DNA of 50,903 bases, from NCBI GenBank assembly GCA_026770575.1, contig MU657180.1, positions 202,977-253,879 of the forward strand, read 5' to 3'. A program made the translations under genes and the position numbers. The notes beneath the pieces are model-generated. The model had not been told where the DNA came from. It worked only from the letters and a program-made list of their open reading frames with translations, and did not search any database. Shown piece after piece: positions 1-10,400 of the stretch. This stretch comes from Pelagophyceae sp. CCMP2097. Lineage: Eukaryota > Sar > Pelagophyceae. Positions within the stretch are counted from its first letter, which is position 1. Each line of letters opens with the position of its first letter.

Positions 1-2
1 AA

Positions 3-429
3 CAGCGGTGGGAATTCACTGGAAATTCAAAGTAAGTGAATATTCACGCGAGGTCTCAAATGTTCGGTGGTAGTGAAGTGACGAGTGAATCGACGTTCAC
101 TACGGCTGCAAATCCTGGTGAATGTGAAGTGAATCAGTGAATTTTGAGAGGTCCAAAATATGTCCCCTCCAAATCGCAAGGCTCGTCCGCCGAAGGCTGT
201 ATGCGCCACCAATGGCCCCAGGACGTCTGCTCAAGGGCAGTGCGACTCCTTCCGGTCCTCCGGGGACCTCAGAGCGACGGTGGCGTCGGCCGGGGTTGGT
301 GAAGTCATTAATGAAGTCCTTCACAAATGTTCGGTGGTAGTGAAATGAAGGTGAATGTGAAGTGAATATGGTGAAGTGAATTTATTCAGTGAATAATTCA
401 CTTCACCCTTAAATGAATTCCCACCGCTG
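3..429. mobile_element. MITE-like element with 16-bp perfect terminal inverted repeats
   Basis: The 16 bases at 3-18 (CAGCGGTGGGAATTCA) are the exact reverse complement of 414-429, giving a 427-bp non-coding unit. The interior is AT-richer than its surroundings at both ends and is built from variants of GTGAA/TTCAC. A 20-bp direct repeat (58-77 and 325-344, beginning AAATGTTCGG) brackets a GC-rich core. The CAG...CTG ends recall hAT-type termini. The left flank lies outside the window, so a target-site duplication cannot be checked. No transposase frame is present, so the element would be non-autonomous. Confidence 0.65.
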
Positions 430-469
430 CCTGTGAATGTACGTGACACCAACGACGATATAAACGCAA

Positions 470-600
470 TCGGCGGCACCGATTACCATTTAAGGCTGCG
501 ACTGTGACACCGATTTGATTTAAGATCATAGGAATTCCTAGTCGCGTCACCGATTATAGGACGACGGAGGTGTCACCAACGGGCCCAAAAGTATAAATAA
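470..600 (+). promoter_or_regulatory. Promoter region of the R3H/NYN-like gene: TATA box and CACCGATT repeats
   Basis: A good TATA box (TATAAATA, 592-599) lies about 32 bp upstream of the ATG at 631. Upstream, the octamer CACCGATT occurs three times between about 478 and 556, and two copies are followed by TTTAAG. A perfect 12-bp palindrome TAGGAATTCCTA sits at 529-540. Their regulatory role is inferred from position only. Confidence 0.45.
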
Positions 601-630
601 GTGAACATCGCTTAAATCTGCTTTGGCGAC

Positions 631-1736
631 ATGGAGCTCTTCGCGTCTGCGGCGACGACGGCGGCGGCGGTGGAGCGCGCTTTAAAGCGGAAGCGCGAGG
701 CGCCAAAGGCCGGCAGCGCCGCGGCAATCGCGGCGGAATCGGCCAAGGCGGAAGGCGCGAGCAAGGAAGGTGCAGAGGTCAAAGCAAGCGTCGCCGTCGC
801 CGGTCTCAGCGCCCGACAGCGGCGGGCCGTGCGCGCCGTCGCAAAGGAAGCAGGCCTCGCCTGCCGCAACGTCGAGGGCGGCAGGATAACCGCGTCGATA
901 TGATGAAGACCGAAAGACGCAAGACAGAGACCGGATTTCGTAGGCCTCGAAGTCTTGCGGCAACCCGCTCTTTCGGAAAAGGTGCAGCGCCGGCGCGTCG
1001 TGGTGCCGCTGCAGACGTGCAAGGGGAACGTGTCGGACAATTGGTTGCTGAAGACGCTGCGTTTTGTGGTCGACCGTAAGCTCCTCTGCTCCATCAAACG
1101 TCCCAGAGACCTTCCCAGGCCTGGACATGTTCCTACGCACCGCACCCCATGCGCGCCCCCATGCACACCTCCGCTCGATTAGGCGACGCGTTGGCGGCGA
1201 AGCTCTCTGCGGACACGAAGAAGGCGCCGGCGGCGCTGGCTTGTGGGCAGTACGGTTCCGAGAAATGGCTTGCGGGTTCGTTCAAGACACTCGTCGTTTG
1301 GGACTTTGACCAGGGTGGCCCTTGGACCCCACAACGCCTCGAGGCGCGCTGCTCCGCACTGGAGGTGCTCCTCGGCGCGAACTCGATGCGCCACTTGGGC
1401 GCCGTCGGCGACCACACTGCTGCGCGGGCGCAGTGGGTCAAGCGACTCGAGCGAAGAAAGTCCAACAAGGCAGACGCGTTCTTCGACCGCCCGTCTTTAC
1501 TCTGCGTCTCCGCCTGCGCGAATTCGCCGCAAAAAAGAGGCGACGGGCTTGTTGCTGTGCTGCACAATCTGGCAGTGCTGCACATGATCGAAACCGTCAT
1601 CCTCGTCTCGCGCAACCATAAGCTCTGCGCAAAATTGAAAAAGGCCAAACTGCCTCTCTCGCTGAGACAGGTCACCTTCCCAAAGGACGGCGGCGATTCT
1701 ACGCCGACGCTGAACAAGATGAAAGCGTCTTCATAA
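631..1736 (+). CDS. R3H-like plus NYN/PIN-like domain protein (candidate RNA-binding ribonuclease)
   Basis: This is a three-exon model of about 313 aa: 631-870, 928-1075 and 1183-1736. The second intron (1076-1182, GTAAG...TTAG) is well supported because the codon phase matches exactly; the first boundary (871-927) is a guess between weak sites. Exon 1 ends with an R3H-like helix (LSARQRRAVRAVAKEAGL), and exon 2 carries basic strands (RRRVVVPL). Exon 3 resembles a NYN/PIN fold: an N-terminal strand with acidic residues (VVWDFDQGG), a middle KRGD-like segment, and a later strand VILVSRNHKLC where families of this fold place a conserved acid. R3H binds single-stranded nucleic acid and NYN domains cleave RNA, so an RNA-degrading or RNA-regulating enzyme is the best inference. 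The family assignment is by pattern only. A TATA box lies just upstream. Confidence 0.5.
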
Positions 1737-1824
1737 ACGACATCGTTCGATGCCAGATTCGCAAGTCAGCCCGAGGCAGCGCACCCCCTGGCGATCAAGG
1801 CTTCCTTTGGACGGGCTCGCTCTT

Positions 1825-1872
1825 TTGACGCGACGGGACGGGCTCCTGCCTCTGTTGACGCGACGGGACGGG
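1825..1872. repeat. Direct 18-bp repeat between convergent genes
   Basis: TTGACGCGACGGGACGGG occurs at 1825-1842 and again at 1855-1872, 30 bp apart. It lies in the short spacer between the stop of the gene at 631-1736 and the stop of the minus-strand gene ending at 1874. Confidence 0.7.
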
Positions 1873-1873
1873 G

Positions 1874-3210
1874 TTAACATAAATTAAACGCTTCCTCTTC
1901 GTTCACGTCCTGCCGTACGCGCTCCGCCGCCTGTAGAGCCGCCTCCTGCGCCGCCTGCAGGTCCTTGGCCGAGAGATTCGGCGGCCGCTTGAGCTCTGCG
2001 ATTGTAATCTTGAGGAACTTTGGCGCGACCATTGTACGCTCGAGGTGCGCCTCGAACCTACTGGGCCGTTTACGAGAGACCGTTTACGAGAGGGGTGCAT
2101 TCGCTTCGAGCTCTCCGGAGGAGTCCGGACGCCCCCCCGGCGTGCCTCTCCACGTCCCTCGGGCGGTCGGACGCCGCTTCGATTTGTTCGGAGTCGGACG
2201 CGGCTTCGAGCTCGGCCTTGACTCTGGCCTCAAAGGCGGCTTCGATTTGTTCGCCGAGCGTCGAGCTGGAGAGCTGGAGCTGCGCCGCCAGCGTGACTGC
2301 GCAGGCGGCCTTGAGGCGGACGTCGGGTGCGTGGACGAACGAGGCTTGGACTTCGGACAAGTCGTCTGACATGACCACTTTGAGACGGCCGACGACGCTG
2401 ACGTTCGAGATTGCTAAATGCAAGCAGCATCTTACCAAGCTCTTGGCGTCGACGCTCACAGCACAAGTCCACTGCGGCCGCCAGCGCACCTTCCACTCCG
2501 AGTCTGCTAAAGACTTCCACGATTCCAGAAAGAGCTCTGGGGCGTTTTGAGCCGTCGCCGGGAAGCTGCAATCAATCCATTTCAGCTTCTCTACAAAGTC
2601 AAGTTTGCCAATCGCTTCCGTCAGCACCAAACGCGCGTAGCGCGTGTACGCCGCGTTGCGCATCGGAGAAAGCGTTAAAGCGTTGGCCACGGTAGAGGCC
2701 GCCCGCTCCCACGCGCCAATGGTCTCTTTTGAACGTTTTAAAAGCGCCACCTACGAAGCGCCGCTTCCAAGGCCTGGCGACGGTCGGGGGACAGGCACCA
2801 GGAGGCTCAAGCGCGCTTCGAGGGCCCGGCGACGGCAGGAGGGCAGGCGCCAGGAGCGCGAGACTCACGGCTTTGTCGCGCTCGAGGCACAGCTCGTCGC
2901 GCTCGAGTTGGAGCGCCGCGTTGGCGGCGAGCGCCGCCGCCAACGCGTCCGCCGCCAAGTCGTCCGGCTCGGCGGGTGGCCGCTCGGCGGCGTCGTCGGG
3001 CGGCCTTGGTGCGGCTTCAGAGTCGGCTTCCAAATCGACCTCCGACTCTGCTTCCGAGAGCGACCGGCTCATGGTCACTTGCGGCGGCGCGGTGACGACG
3101 GCGTATTCCGCGGCGCCCGGCGTTGGTGCGTCGGCGTCGGAGCAGCCGAGGCGCTCGAAGAGGCCGACGACGCAGAAGCCCCCCCCGTCCGCCGCCGATG
3201 CGTCCGCCAT
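1874..3210 (-). CDS. Protein with SMP/TULIP-like lipid-binding region (tentative)
   Basis: Three exons give about 367 aa: 3210-2869, 2750 to about 2173, and 2057-1874. The first intron (2751-2868, GTGAGT...GTAG) is phase 0 on both sides. The second is placed by phase and by a repeated EQIEAAFEA-like helix, so its donor could be one of two near-identical sites. The first ~90 residues are acidic and low-complexity, followed by a helix rich in E and L. The middle (FVEKLKWIDC through WTCAVSVDAKSLV and VVGRLKVVMS) alternates strands and helices in a way that recalls SMP domains of membrane-contact lipid-transfer proteins. The C-terminus is helical and ends in an acidic NEEEAFNLC tail. No transmembrane segment is visible. 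The family call is weak and no catalytic residues are claimed. Confidence 0.45.
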
Positions 3211-3733
3211 GCCCGCGGCACGGCACCGCGATGCGGGGCCGCTCCCGACCCCGGGCGAAGCGTGCGATGCCGGCGAGCGGCGCCGGCGACGACGACGCCG
3301 CGCGGCGCCGTAAAATTTGAGCCGGATTTTTTTTTTATAACTAAAACGAGTTCAGCGATGACCACAGTCCGCACGTGCTCCAACGCGCTCCTCTGTGCAC
3401 CCTACTGGGGCCGACCCTCCCCCTCTCCAGCCGAACAGGACCTGTTCAGATCGTATTTGACAGGACGTGTTCAGATGGTATTTGCTCGGACTTTTTCCTT
3501 CCCCACACACTTAAGAACTTCTGAAGCGGTCGCGTCGACGCTTTTGGGATCTGGAGGGCCTCGTCACCGCGTCTTTCCAAAGTGTTTCCACCGCGTCTTG
3601 GGGCCTTCTTTCCCAAGTGGTTGGCGTCTTCGAAAATCAGTTGCGACCAAAGGGGCCTTGGACCAAGGAAAGTCCCGCGCTTGAAGGCACAGGCCCCCCA
3701 GACTGCGAGGCGAGATCACCGTCGGTTACTGAA
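3211..3733. other. Spacer between SMP-like gene start and COX16 stop
   Basis: No supportable gene. It must hold the promoter of the minus-strand gene starting at 3210 and the 3' end of COX16. There is a T-run at about 3327-3336. Open frames here are short or antisense and look random. Confidence 0.5.
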
Positions 3734-4067
3734 CTAGCCATCTGGTCGTTCGATGGGCTTGCTCTCGTAGTCGTCGGTCTGGAGCTTGGACATGATGATC
3801 TGCGCGGGTTTCCGGATTTTGCGACCGTGGCGCGGGCAGACGCGGGCGTTTTGAGAACGGCAGACGCGTTTGACTCACGTCGTGTTCCTTTTCGATGTTA
3901 AAGGCGGTCTCCGTCTGCGACTTGTAGCGAAAGTCGCGCCTTTCCACGGTGCCTTGGGTGAAGGTGGATAAGACGAACGAGGCCCCAATCATAAAGATAA
4001 CCATCGGTGCCCCCGCCGCAGCCGCGCGCGCGCCGGGAGACCACCGGCCAGGATAGCGCGGCGCCAT
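3734..4067 (-). CDS. COX16: Cytochrome c oxidase assembly protein COX16
   Basis: COX16 is a small inner-mitochondrial-membrane protein needed to assemble the copper-containing COX2 module of complex IV. Two exons (4067-3879 and 3799-3734) encode 84 aa; the intron is GTGAGT...GCAG and phase 0 on both sides. Residues ~23-45 form the single membrane segment (GAPMVIFMIGASFVLSTFTQ), matching the family pattern of a hydrophobic segment followed by FTQ. The downstream stretch NIEKEHD and the C-terminal DDYESKPIERPDG match the conserved acidic region and the W/Y-x-x-K-P-I-x-R-P end of COX16. The N-terminal 22 residues are basic and Ala/Pro-rich. The start at 4067 is the nearest ATG. It is transcribed divergently from Elongin C. 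Confidence 0.82.
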
Positions 4068-4196
4068 AGAACGGGCACGCGCTGCTGCACTCGGCGCTGC
4101 GGCGTCGGCGGGGTAAGCGGGGCTGCCGCGTCGGCGCAAACCTTCTCCGAAATGTGCGATCGCCGAAGTCCCGCCGCATTGAGAAACGTTACGACG
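4068..4196. promoter_or_regulatory. 129-bp bidirectional promoter between COX16 and Elongin C
   Basis: The ATGs of COX16 (4067, minus) and Elongin C (4197, plus) are only 129 bp apart, head to head. No TATA box is evident. Both 5' UTRs and both core promoters must fit in this interval. Confidence 0.6.
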
Positions 4197-4872
4197 ATGG
4201 CCACCTCCGATGGCCCGGCGTACGTCAAGCTGATCAGGTGCGCCTTCCTTCCCCTTTGCGTTTGAAACCGCTGCGTAGCGCCGAAGGGCACGAGTTTTAC
4301 GTCGACCGTAAATGCGCAAACACGAGTGGAACCATCAAAGCCATGCTCTCCGGTGAGCCTCCCGCCAGACGCGGCCGGGCGGCGAAGCGTCCGTCCAAAG
4401 CGGCGGGCGTCGTCCGTCGTCCAACGACGACGGTCCAGCGGCGGCGGCGGCGGGCCTTGCTTGTCCGGTGCTCAAAAGGAAGGCCCGGCGCGCTGCCCAA
4501 CGCTGCCCAATGCAGGCCAGTTCGCCGAGAGCAGCGGCGAGGTCAAGTTCCCGGAGATCTCGACTGCGATCTTGGAAAAGGTCATCCAGTACTTTTACTA
4601 CAAGCTGCGCTATACAAACTCGCAGCCCGCGCCCGCGCCCTTCCGACAAACTCGGCCGCGCGCGGGGGCACGCCCGCGGCGATTCGACGGAGGCACGTGG
4701 GGGCACGCCCGCGGCGATTCGGTGGACGCACGCCGTCGTCCGCACGCCGACGGCGACGTTTAAACGTCGCGCGCCTCGAACCGGGAATCGCAGGTCGCGC
4801 ATCCCAGAGTTCCACATCGAGCCGGAAATCGCCCTCGAGCTGCTCATGGCCGCCAACTTCCTCGATTGTTGA
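4197..4872 (+). CDS. ELOC: Elongin C (SKP1/BTB-fold adaptor)
   Basis: Elongin C links BC-box receptors to cullin-2/5 ubiquitin ligases and stimulates RNA polymerase II elongation with Elongin A/B. Four exons (4197-4237, 4279-4352, 4516-4621, 4794-4872) give 99 aa, close to the ~112 aa of the animal protein. The match runs end to end: YVKLIS, GHEFYVDRKCANTSGTIKAM, FAESSGEVKFPEIS, then YYKLRYTNS, IPEFHIEPEIALELLMAANF and the C-terminal LDC. Introns 1 and 2 are GT-AG; intron 3 (4622-4793) is best read as GC-AG, because no GT gives the conserved TNSS-x-IPEF junction. That intron contains a tandem repeat of about 35 bp built on GGGGGCACGCCCGCGGCGAT. The first residues (MATSDGPA) are short compared with animal forms. 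It shares a 129-bp promoter with COX16. Confidence 0.95.
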
Positions 4873-5015
4873 ATATGTGATTGTGCACCCCCGTCTTTAA
4901 TGAATGCCGCAGCGCCTCTACAACAGCGCGGGGAGGATTCGCACTCGGCGGGGTTGGGACTGCCCTTTTGAAAGGCTCCGTTTTCCGTTGCGCTCCTTCG
5001 TTTGGGTGGCGGCCT

Positions 5016-6354
5016 TTAAGCCGCGGCGGCGCGCCAGTCGTCTGTCTTGTCGTCGAAGTCGAAACTTCCATGAAACGACTCGCTAGTGACGCACAAGCCA
5101 CCTAGTCGATTTGGCTTGAGGGGCGAAAGACGATACAGTCAGAACCCGCCTCATCGACGTTCACGAGGGTCCGCAACAATGTGGCGCACCGTTCGCCGCG
5201 GCGCCAACGACGCATCTGTACCACCTTGGGTCCTGGGCCCACTGAATCTCAACAGTAGACCCCAGCGGCGCCCGCCCAGAATAAGCCACAGGCTCGACCA
5301 CCGGCCGCCGGCGCTTCTTCGGCGGCCGCCCGCGGCCGCGCGGAGCCGGAACCGGCGCTGAAAAGCGCGGTGCGGCCGGCGCCGCGGCGACGGCGGCCAC
5401 GCGCGCCGCCGCCGCGGGCCGCGCCGTTGGCCTCGAAACGGTTCGCGGGGGCGCCGGCGCCTCGTGGTGCGCGAGGCGGTACCAATTCGGGTCTGCGTCC
5501 CAGGCGCCCTCGATGGAAGCGCCGATGAGAAGCTATCTCGAGTTGGTGCAGACAAGGTGCAGACAAGCGGACTCGGCATTTTCCTTGCAACACACCACCC
5601 GCGGGTACAGCTTGCTCGAATGAAAACGCACCTTGTCGATGGCGTCGAGCTCGGGGGGCGGTGGTGGGGGGGGCTCTTTCGGCTTGCGGCGCCGCTTGGG
5701 TGGGCGTCCTCGTCCTCTTTTGGGTTTTTCAACTTTCGGTTTCGGCACCCTCTTCGGCTTCGGCGGCGGATTCGCCCGCATGGCCTCCAAATTCTTCGAA
5801 TTCGAAACCGCCGCAGCCTCGCGCGCCTCGACGCGCGCCTCGACGCGCGCCTCGCGCGCGTCGCCCGCGGGCGCGTCGCACCGCACCCGCCTTAAAGAAC
5901 CCAATAAAAGTGACGCGTCCGCTGCCACGTCCGCCGAGACACCCGCGTGCGCCTCCGACCGCGCCCACGCGCCCGCCCTAGCGTTATACCGTTGAAAAGC
6001 GCGGATCCGGCCAAAAGTGACGGCAAAGCGTTTGGGATACAAAAGTCACGCACAGGAGTATATCGCGCGTGGCCCCGGAGAGGTCGAGGCCGCCGCCGTC
6101 GCCGACGTCGCCGGCGGGCGGGCCGCGCGCCTCGATGAGCCGCATAAGCTGCGGCCTACGTGCGCCAGCCGCTTCGGGCGCTCGGCCTTTGCCTTTCGCA
6201 TGCGCGTGCGCGGGCCATTCGGCGCGGGCGTATACCGGAGGCTTTTATTTAGAGAGCGCACGGCTTGCCATCGCTCGGCAGAGGTCTCGTGGTCGAGGTG
6301 TTGCGCGGCCTCGAAAAGTGCGTTTGCCACTGACATAGTACCATTTTCGACCAT
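5016..6354 (-). CDS. AT-hook protein with two Tudor-like WYR motifs
   Basis: The model has four exons: 6354-6050, 5890-5632, 5532-5165 and 5082-5016, about 332 aa. All three introns keep phase; the two downstream ones (GTGCGT...ATAG; GTGAAC...CTAG) are firmer than the first. Two classic AT-hooks are visible, KRGRGRPPKRRRKP and RGRGRPPKKRRRP, each followed by a short barrel-like motif: WDADPNWYR and VEIQWAQDPRWYR. The motif W-x-x-D-P-x-W-Y-R resembles Tudor/MBT/PWWP-type chromatin-reader barrels. A Pro-rich stretch separates the hooks, and the tail is acidic (DFDDKTDDW). A nuclear chromatin-associated protein is inferred. The N-terminus is uncertain; the frame above 6354 may contain further exons. 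Confidence 0.55.
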
Positions 6355-7400
6355 GGACAGCGCCGTCGCGGGCGCGCCCTCCGCCGCGGTGCCGGCCGCG
6401 CCCTCCGCGGCCGCGCCCCCCGCCTCGGCCGAGTCGCCCATACCACCCGCGGCCACCTCCACCCCGCACTGTGTACCCTATGTATCGCCAAAATGTGCGC
6501 CGAAGCGGCGCGGCGCGCGTTTGCACACAAAGCTGCGGCGCCTCCGCCGACCGCCGCAGTCGAGGGCCCTGCGTGCTTTTCGAGAGGGGTGCCGAGACGG
6601 GGGTTGCGCAGGGAGGCGGCGCAGAGGCGGCGCGACCAGGCCGCGCCCCACTCGCAATCTAACACGACGCTCGACGACTGATCCTCGGCGGCTCGTGTCC
6701 CGTCGCTTTGCTACAATAATTGTATTGACGGTCGAAATCAGGCCAACAATTGAAAACTCATTGTTTCAGCCGGTATGCACTCCTCTCGGAACGCTTGCTG
6801 CCGTCCACCCTGGGTCCACGGAGACCGCCCAGGCTCGCCGGACCCGGGCCGCCGTCTCAACGCCGATTGGTCCCGTCTCAGCGTCGTGTCACGTATTTTT
6901 ACCGTCACGTGACCACCTCGCGGGAATTCTCCGGTCGTTCTTTACCAATTCTTTACCGTTCTTTTCGCCTTTTTTTCTTCGGAAATTCCTTTTTGCAGCC
7001 TTCGTTTCGTCGCGCCGCGGCGCGGCAAAGGGTCGTGTGCGAATGAGGTCGCCAGGGACGTCTTCGAATGGCTCGCGCCGCATCGTCGGGCCCCTTTTTC
7101 CTCTGCGCGGAGGCACTTCTAGGAATTCCTACTACTACTGACTATGGCTTGGAAATACTCTTACGTCACGCTACTAACACATTGATATATTCCAGGGTCG
7201 GCCCAAGTAAAGCAAGGTTCGGGAGTCGAGGGCGTCGTTCGCGCGCAGCGGCAGGCCGGTCCCTGCGGGCGGCGGCGCGGTCCGAGAGGCCCCGGGTGGA
7301 CCGCGGGCCCGCCGAAGGCGCCGTCAGAGCGCCTTGCCCAAGACTTCTTTCAAAGTTTTTGCCGTTGCCCTCCGACTCTTCGCGCCTTTGCGCCGTTTGA
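6355..7400. other. Divergent intergenic region with palindrome TAGGAATTCCTA
   Basis: This lies between the AT-hook gene start (minus) and the Gln-rich gene start (plus). 6463-6665 has coding-like composition on the minus strand and could be an upstream exon, but no splice pair could be fixed. 6680-7150 is the AT-richest part, with T-runs at about 6965-6978. A perfect palindrome TAGGAATTCCTA lies at 7120-7131 and is followed by (CTA)n. Confidence 0.45.
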
Positions 7401-10400
7401 ATGGCTCTGCCCGACGCGACGCGCGAGGACCTCGAGCGAGACATGCTCGAGTCGTTTGAGCGCGCCGCCGCCCCGATGCGGACGCGGCCAAACCTCCCGG
7501 CGCTCGGCGCCGGCGGCGACGCGCGCATGGTCGTCGTCGACGGCGGCGGCGGCAACACGCTCGCGCTCGACGCGCGCGCGGCGGCGAAGACGTGGGGCAT
7601 GCGGCTCGCCCCCGCGGCGCCGCCCGCGGCGATGCCCGCGGCAGCCGCCCGGCCGGCGGACTTGGCCGCGGCAGCCGCGCGCCGTCAGGCTCCCCGGCCA
7701 AACTCCAACGACTACGCCTGGGAGTGGGCAGCCCCGCCGGCGCCGAGGGCGTGCGTAGACCGCCTCGGACCACAGCCCAAAGCCGAGGGAATAATTTTAA
7801 TTGACGATTGGACGTAGGTCTTCCGACGGCGGCCTCGCGGCGCGGCGGCGGCGCGCGCCCGTGCCGGGCCTGCGCGATGACGACGGCGGGTCCACGGACC
7901 TCTTCGGCGTGCCCATGGCGAAGCGGCCGCCGCAAAACGGCCAGCCGCTGCCGGCGAAGCACGAGGTCGCGCGAGGCCGGCCCTTTACCCCTGCGGAAAA
8001 GGGCGGCAAAGGGGTCAAGGGCCGCGTGGAGGACCGCGCCGCGCCGCCAAACGTGGAGTGTGAGGAGCACGAGGCGGAAGTGATGCACGCACCATGCGAT
8101 GCGAAATTTGTAGACGACTACGGACTCAACGTGCGTTTCGTCGTTTGTTGCGTCGCCTCGCTCGCCTTTGCTTTGCGTCGCTGGCCTTTGCGTCGCGGGC
8201 GTACTTATGTATGCGTCTAGGTGCTCGTGCACTGCCTCGAATGCGGCACGAAGATCCGGCCTTTGATTGAAGGCAAAGCGCGTACACGCTATTGTTCCAT
8301 CCTCTACTCCGATTTACGCGATGGCCAAAAGGGCTACTGCGGCTGCCCCGGCCGGCGCGACCACGGCCGCACCTCGGGCCGGCGCAGGATGGTCTTCAAG
8401 CCTCAGGCGCCGACTGGCTGGGAGCCCGCGCACGGGGCCACAACCGCCTACCGCGAGCTGAAAAAAACCGTCGCGACAAATGCAAAAAAACGGGCCGAAA
8501 CCGAGGGCGCCATCTCAGCGCCGTCCGTCGAGGCCGCGCCGGCGGCTCGAAGCGTGCCGCCGCCGCCGGAAGTGGCGGTGGGCGCCCACGCGGAGGCCGC
8601 AGAGACGTCGTGGATGTTTGCCTGCCCGACGACCATCACCAAAGCGTCTTTAGACGTCTACGGCGTGGCGTCGAATGCGGGCGGCTCACCGCCAGAGTCC
8701 ATGGCGTCGTTTTCTTGCAGGTCGATCTCGTCCATGAATAGCTACGGCCAAGGCGTTTCTTTCATGCGCGCCGAACTCTTGCAGCAGCAGCTGCAGGCGA
8801 CTGAGGAGGCGGCGCAGGCGGCGGCGGCGCCGAACTTGAAGCGAAGCTCGCGCGGCTCGCGCGGCAGTAGGACTTATTCGAGGTTTGAAACCCTCATGGC
8901 GCACACGCCTCCGGGCTTTTCAGACCTCTCCATCGTCGACTTGCCGCCGCCGCCGCGCGACGCACCCTTCCCCGACGCGGCGCCGGACAGCGTCTTCGAA
9001 CCGACGACGCGCGACGACGACGACGAGGGCGCGTTTATGGATTTTGACGACGGTCCAATGCTCTCGCCCCAGCCCCGCCCCATGCTCTCGCCTGCGCCGC
9101 CCACGGCCGAGCCGCTGCCGCCGTCGCTCCAGCTGACATCACAGCCGCCGCAATCCGTTCAGCTGCAGCCGCGCCCGCCGCCGCCGCCGTTGCTGCAGAT
9201 GCAACCGCCTACCGCGCTGCAGATGCAACCGGCGCTGCAGATGCAACCGGCGCTGCAGATGCAACCGGCGCTGCAGATGCAACCGGCGCCCATGCTCCAG
9301 AACGTGCAACCGGTTCGGCCGCCGGCGCAAATGGTCCAGGCGCCCATGCTCCAAAACGCGCAGTCGTCCATGCTCCAAAATGCGCTGTCGTTTGTCCCGC
9401 AAGCGGGTTTGTACCCGCCGCAGCAGCAGGCCCAGCAGCAGCAGCAGGCCCAGCAGCAGCAGGCCCAGCAGCAGCAGGCCCAGCAGCAGCAGGCCCAGCA
9501 GCAGCAGGCCCAGCAGCAGCAGGCCCAGCAGCAGCAGCAGCAAGCGCAGCAGCAGGCGCAGCAGCAGCAGCAGGCGCAGCAGCAGCAGCAACAACAACAA
9601 CAGCAGCAGCAGCAACAGCAGCAACAACAGGAGCCGCAGCAACAACAGCAACAACACCAGCTTTATGCGATGCACCACCCGCTCCCCGTGTACTCGCCCC
9701 AGGCGCACCACCCGTCGTCGCAGATGCTCGGCGGCTCGGCGGCAACAGGCGGCAACTTTTACTACCAGGGCTTCCAGCCAACGCATTTAGCGACCGCGCT
9801 CTCCGGGACCGCCTCGCCGCCAGCGCCCGGGAAAACGTCGCCGCAGCCGTACGTCGCGTACGCGCCGCCCCGGCAAATGTCGCCGCCGCCGCCGATGGCG
9901 CCGACGATGCAGCCGACGACGCCCGCGCAGCAACCTTCGCAGTCGGCGACGCTGGCGGCTTCTGGGCAGACGCAGACGGTACCGCAGCAGCAGCTCGTCT
10001 TCCATGAATTACCGCCGACGATGATGACGTTTGCGCCGCCTCGAGTGGACCCGCCCAAGTTCCATCGACCTCTCTCTCTCTACGCGGAACCGTCTGCCCC
10101 ACGCGCGGCGGCCCGGATCGACTCGTGCGCGCCGCAGGCCGTCTTCTGGTTAGATTCCGTGGTCCCAGAAGTGTCGGTCGTTGGCCTGCCCGAGGATGCA
10201 GTGGTGGAGAAGCTTGTGGTTTCAGTGGTTGTTGGCCGCGAGACGTTGCACGCCGTGCTCTTCCCGTGCGACGCGTTCCCGAACTACGCCCGCGCGCCGC
10301 TGCGGTGCTCCACCGTGCGCTTCTCCCAACTCGACGCGGCAGAGCAGCTCTTCTTTGCTTTGCGGCCTTACGGCCCGCGCGCCGTCGTGCCGGCGACGCT

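Noticed and set aside
9139..10102. Minus-strand Leu-rich and Ala-rich frames opposite the poly-Gln tract
   Set aside because: They are reverse translations of CAG/CAA repeats (CTG gives Leu, GCT gives Ala) and start or end inside the repeat.
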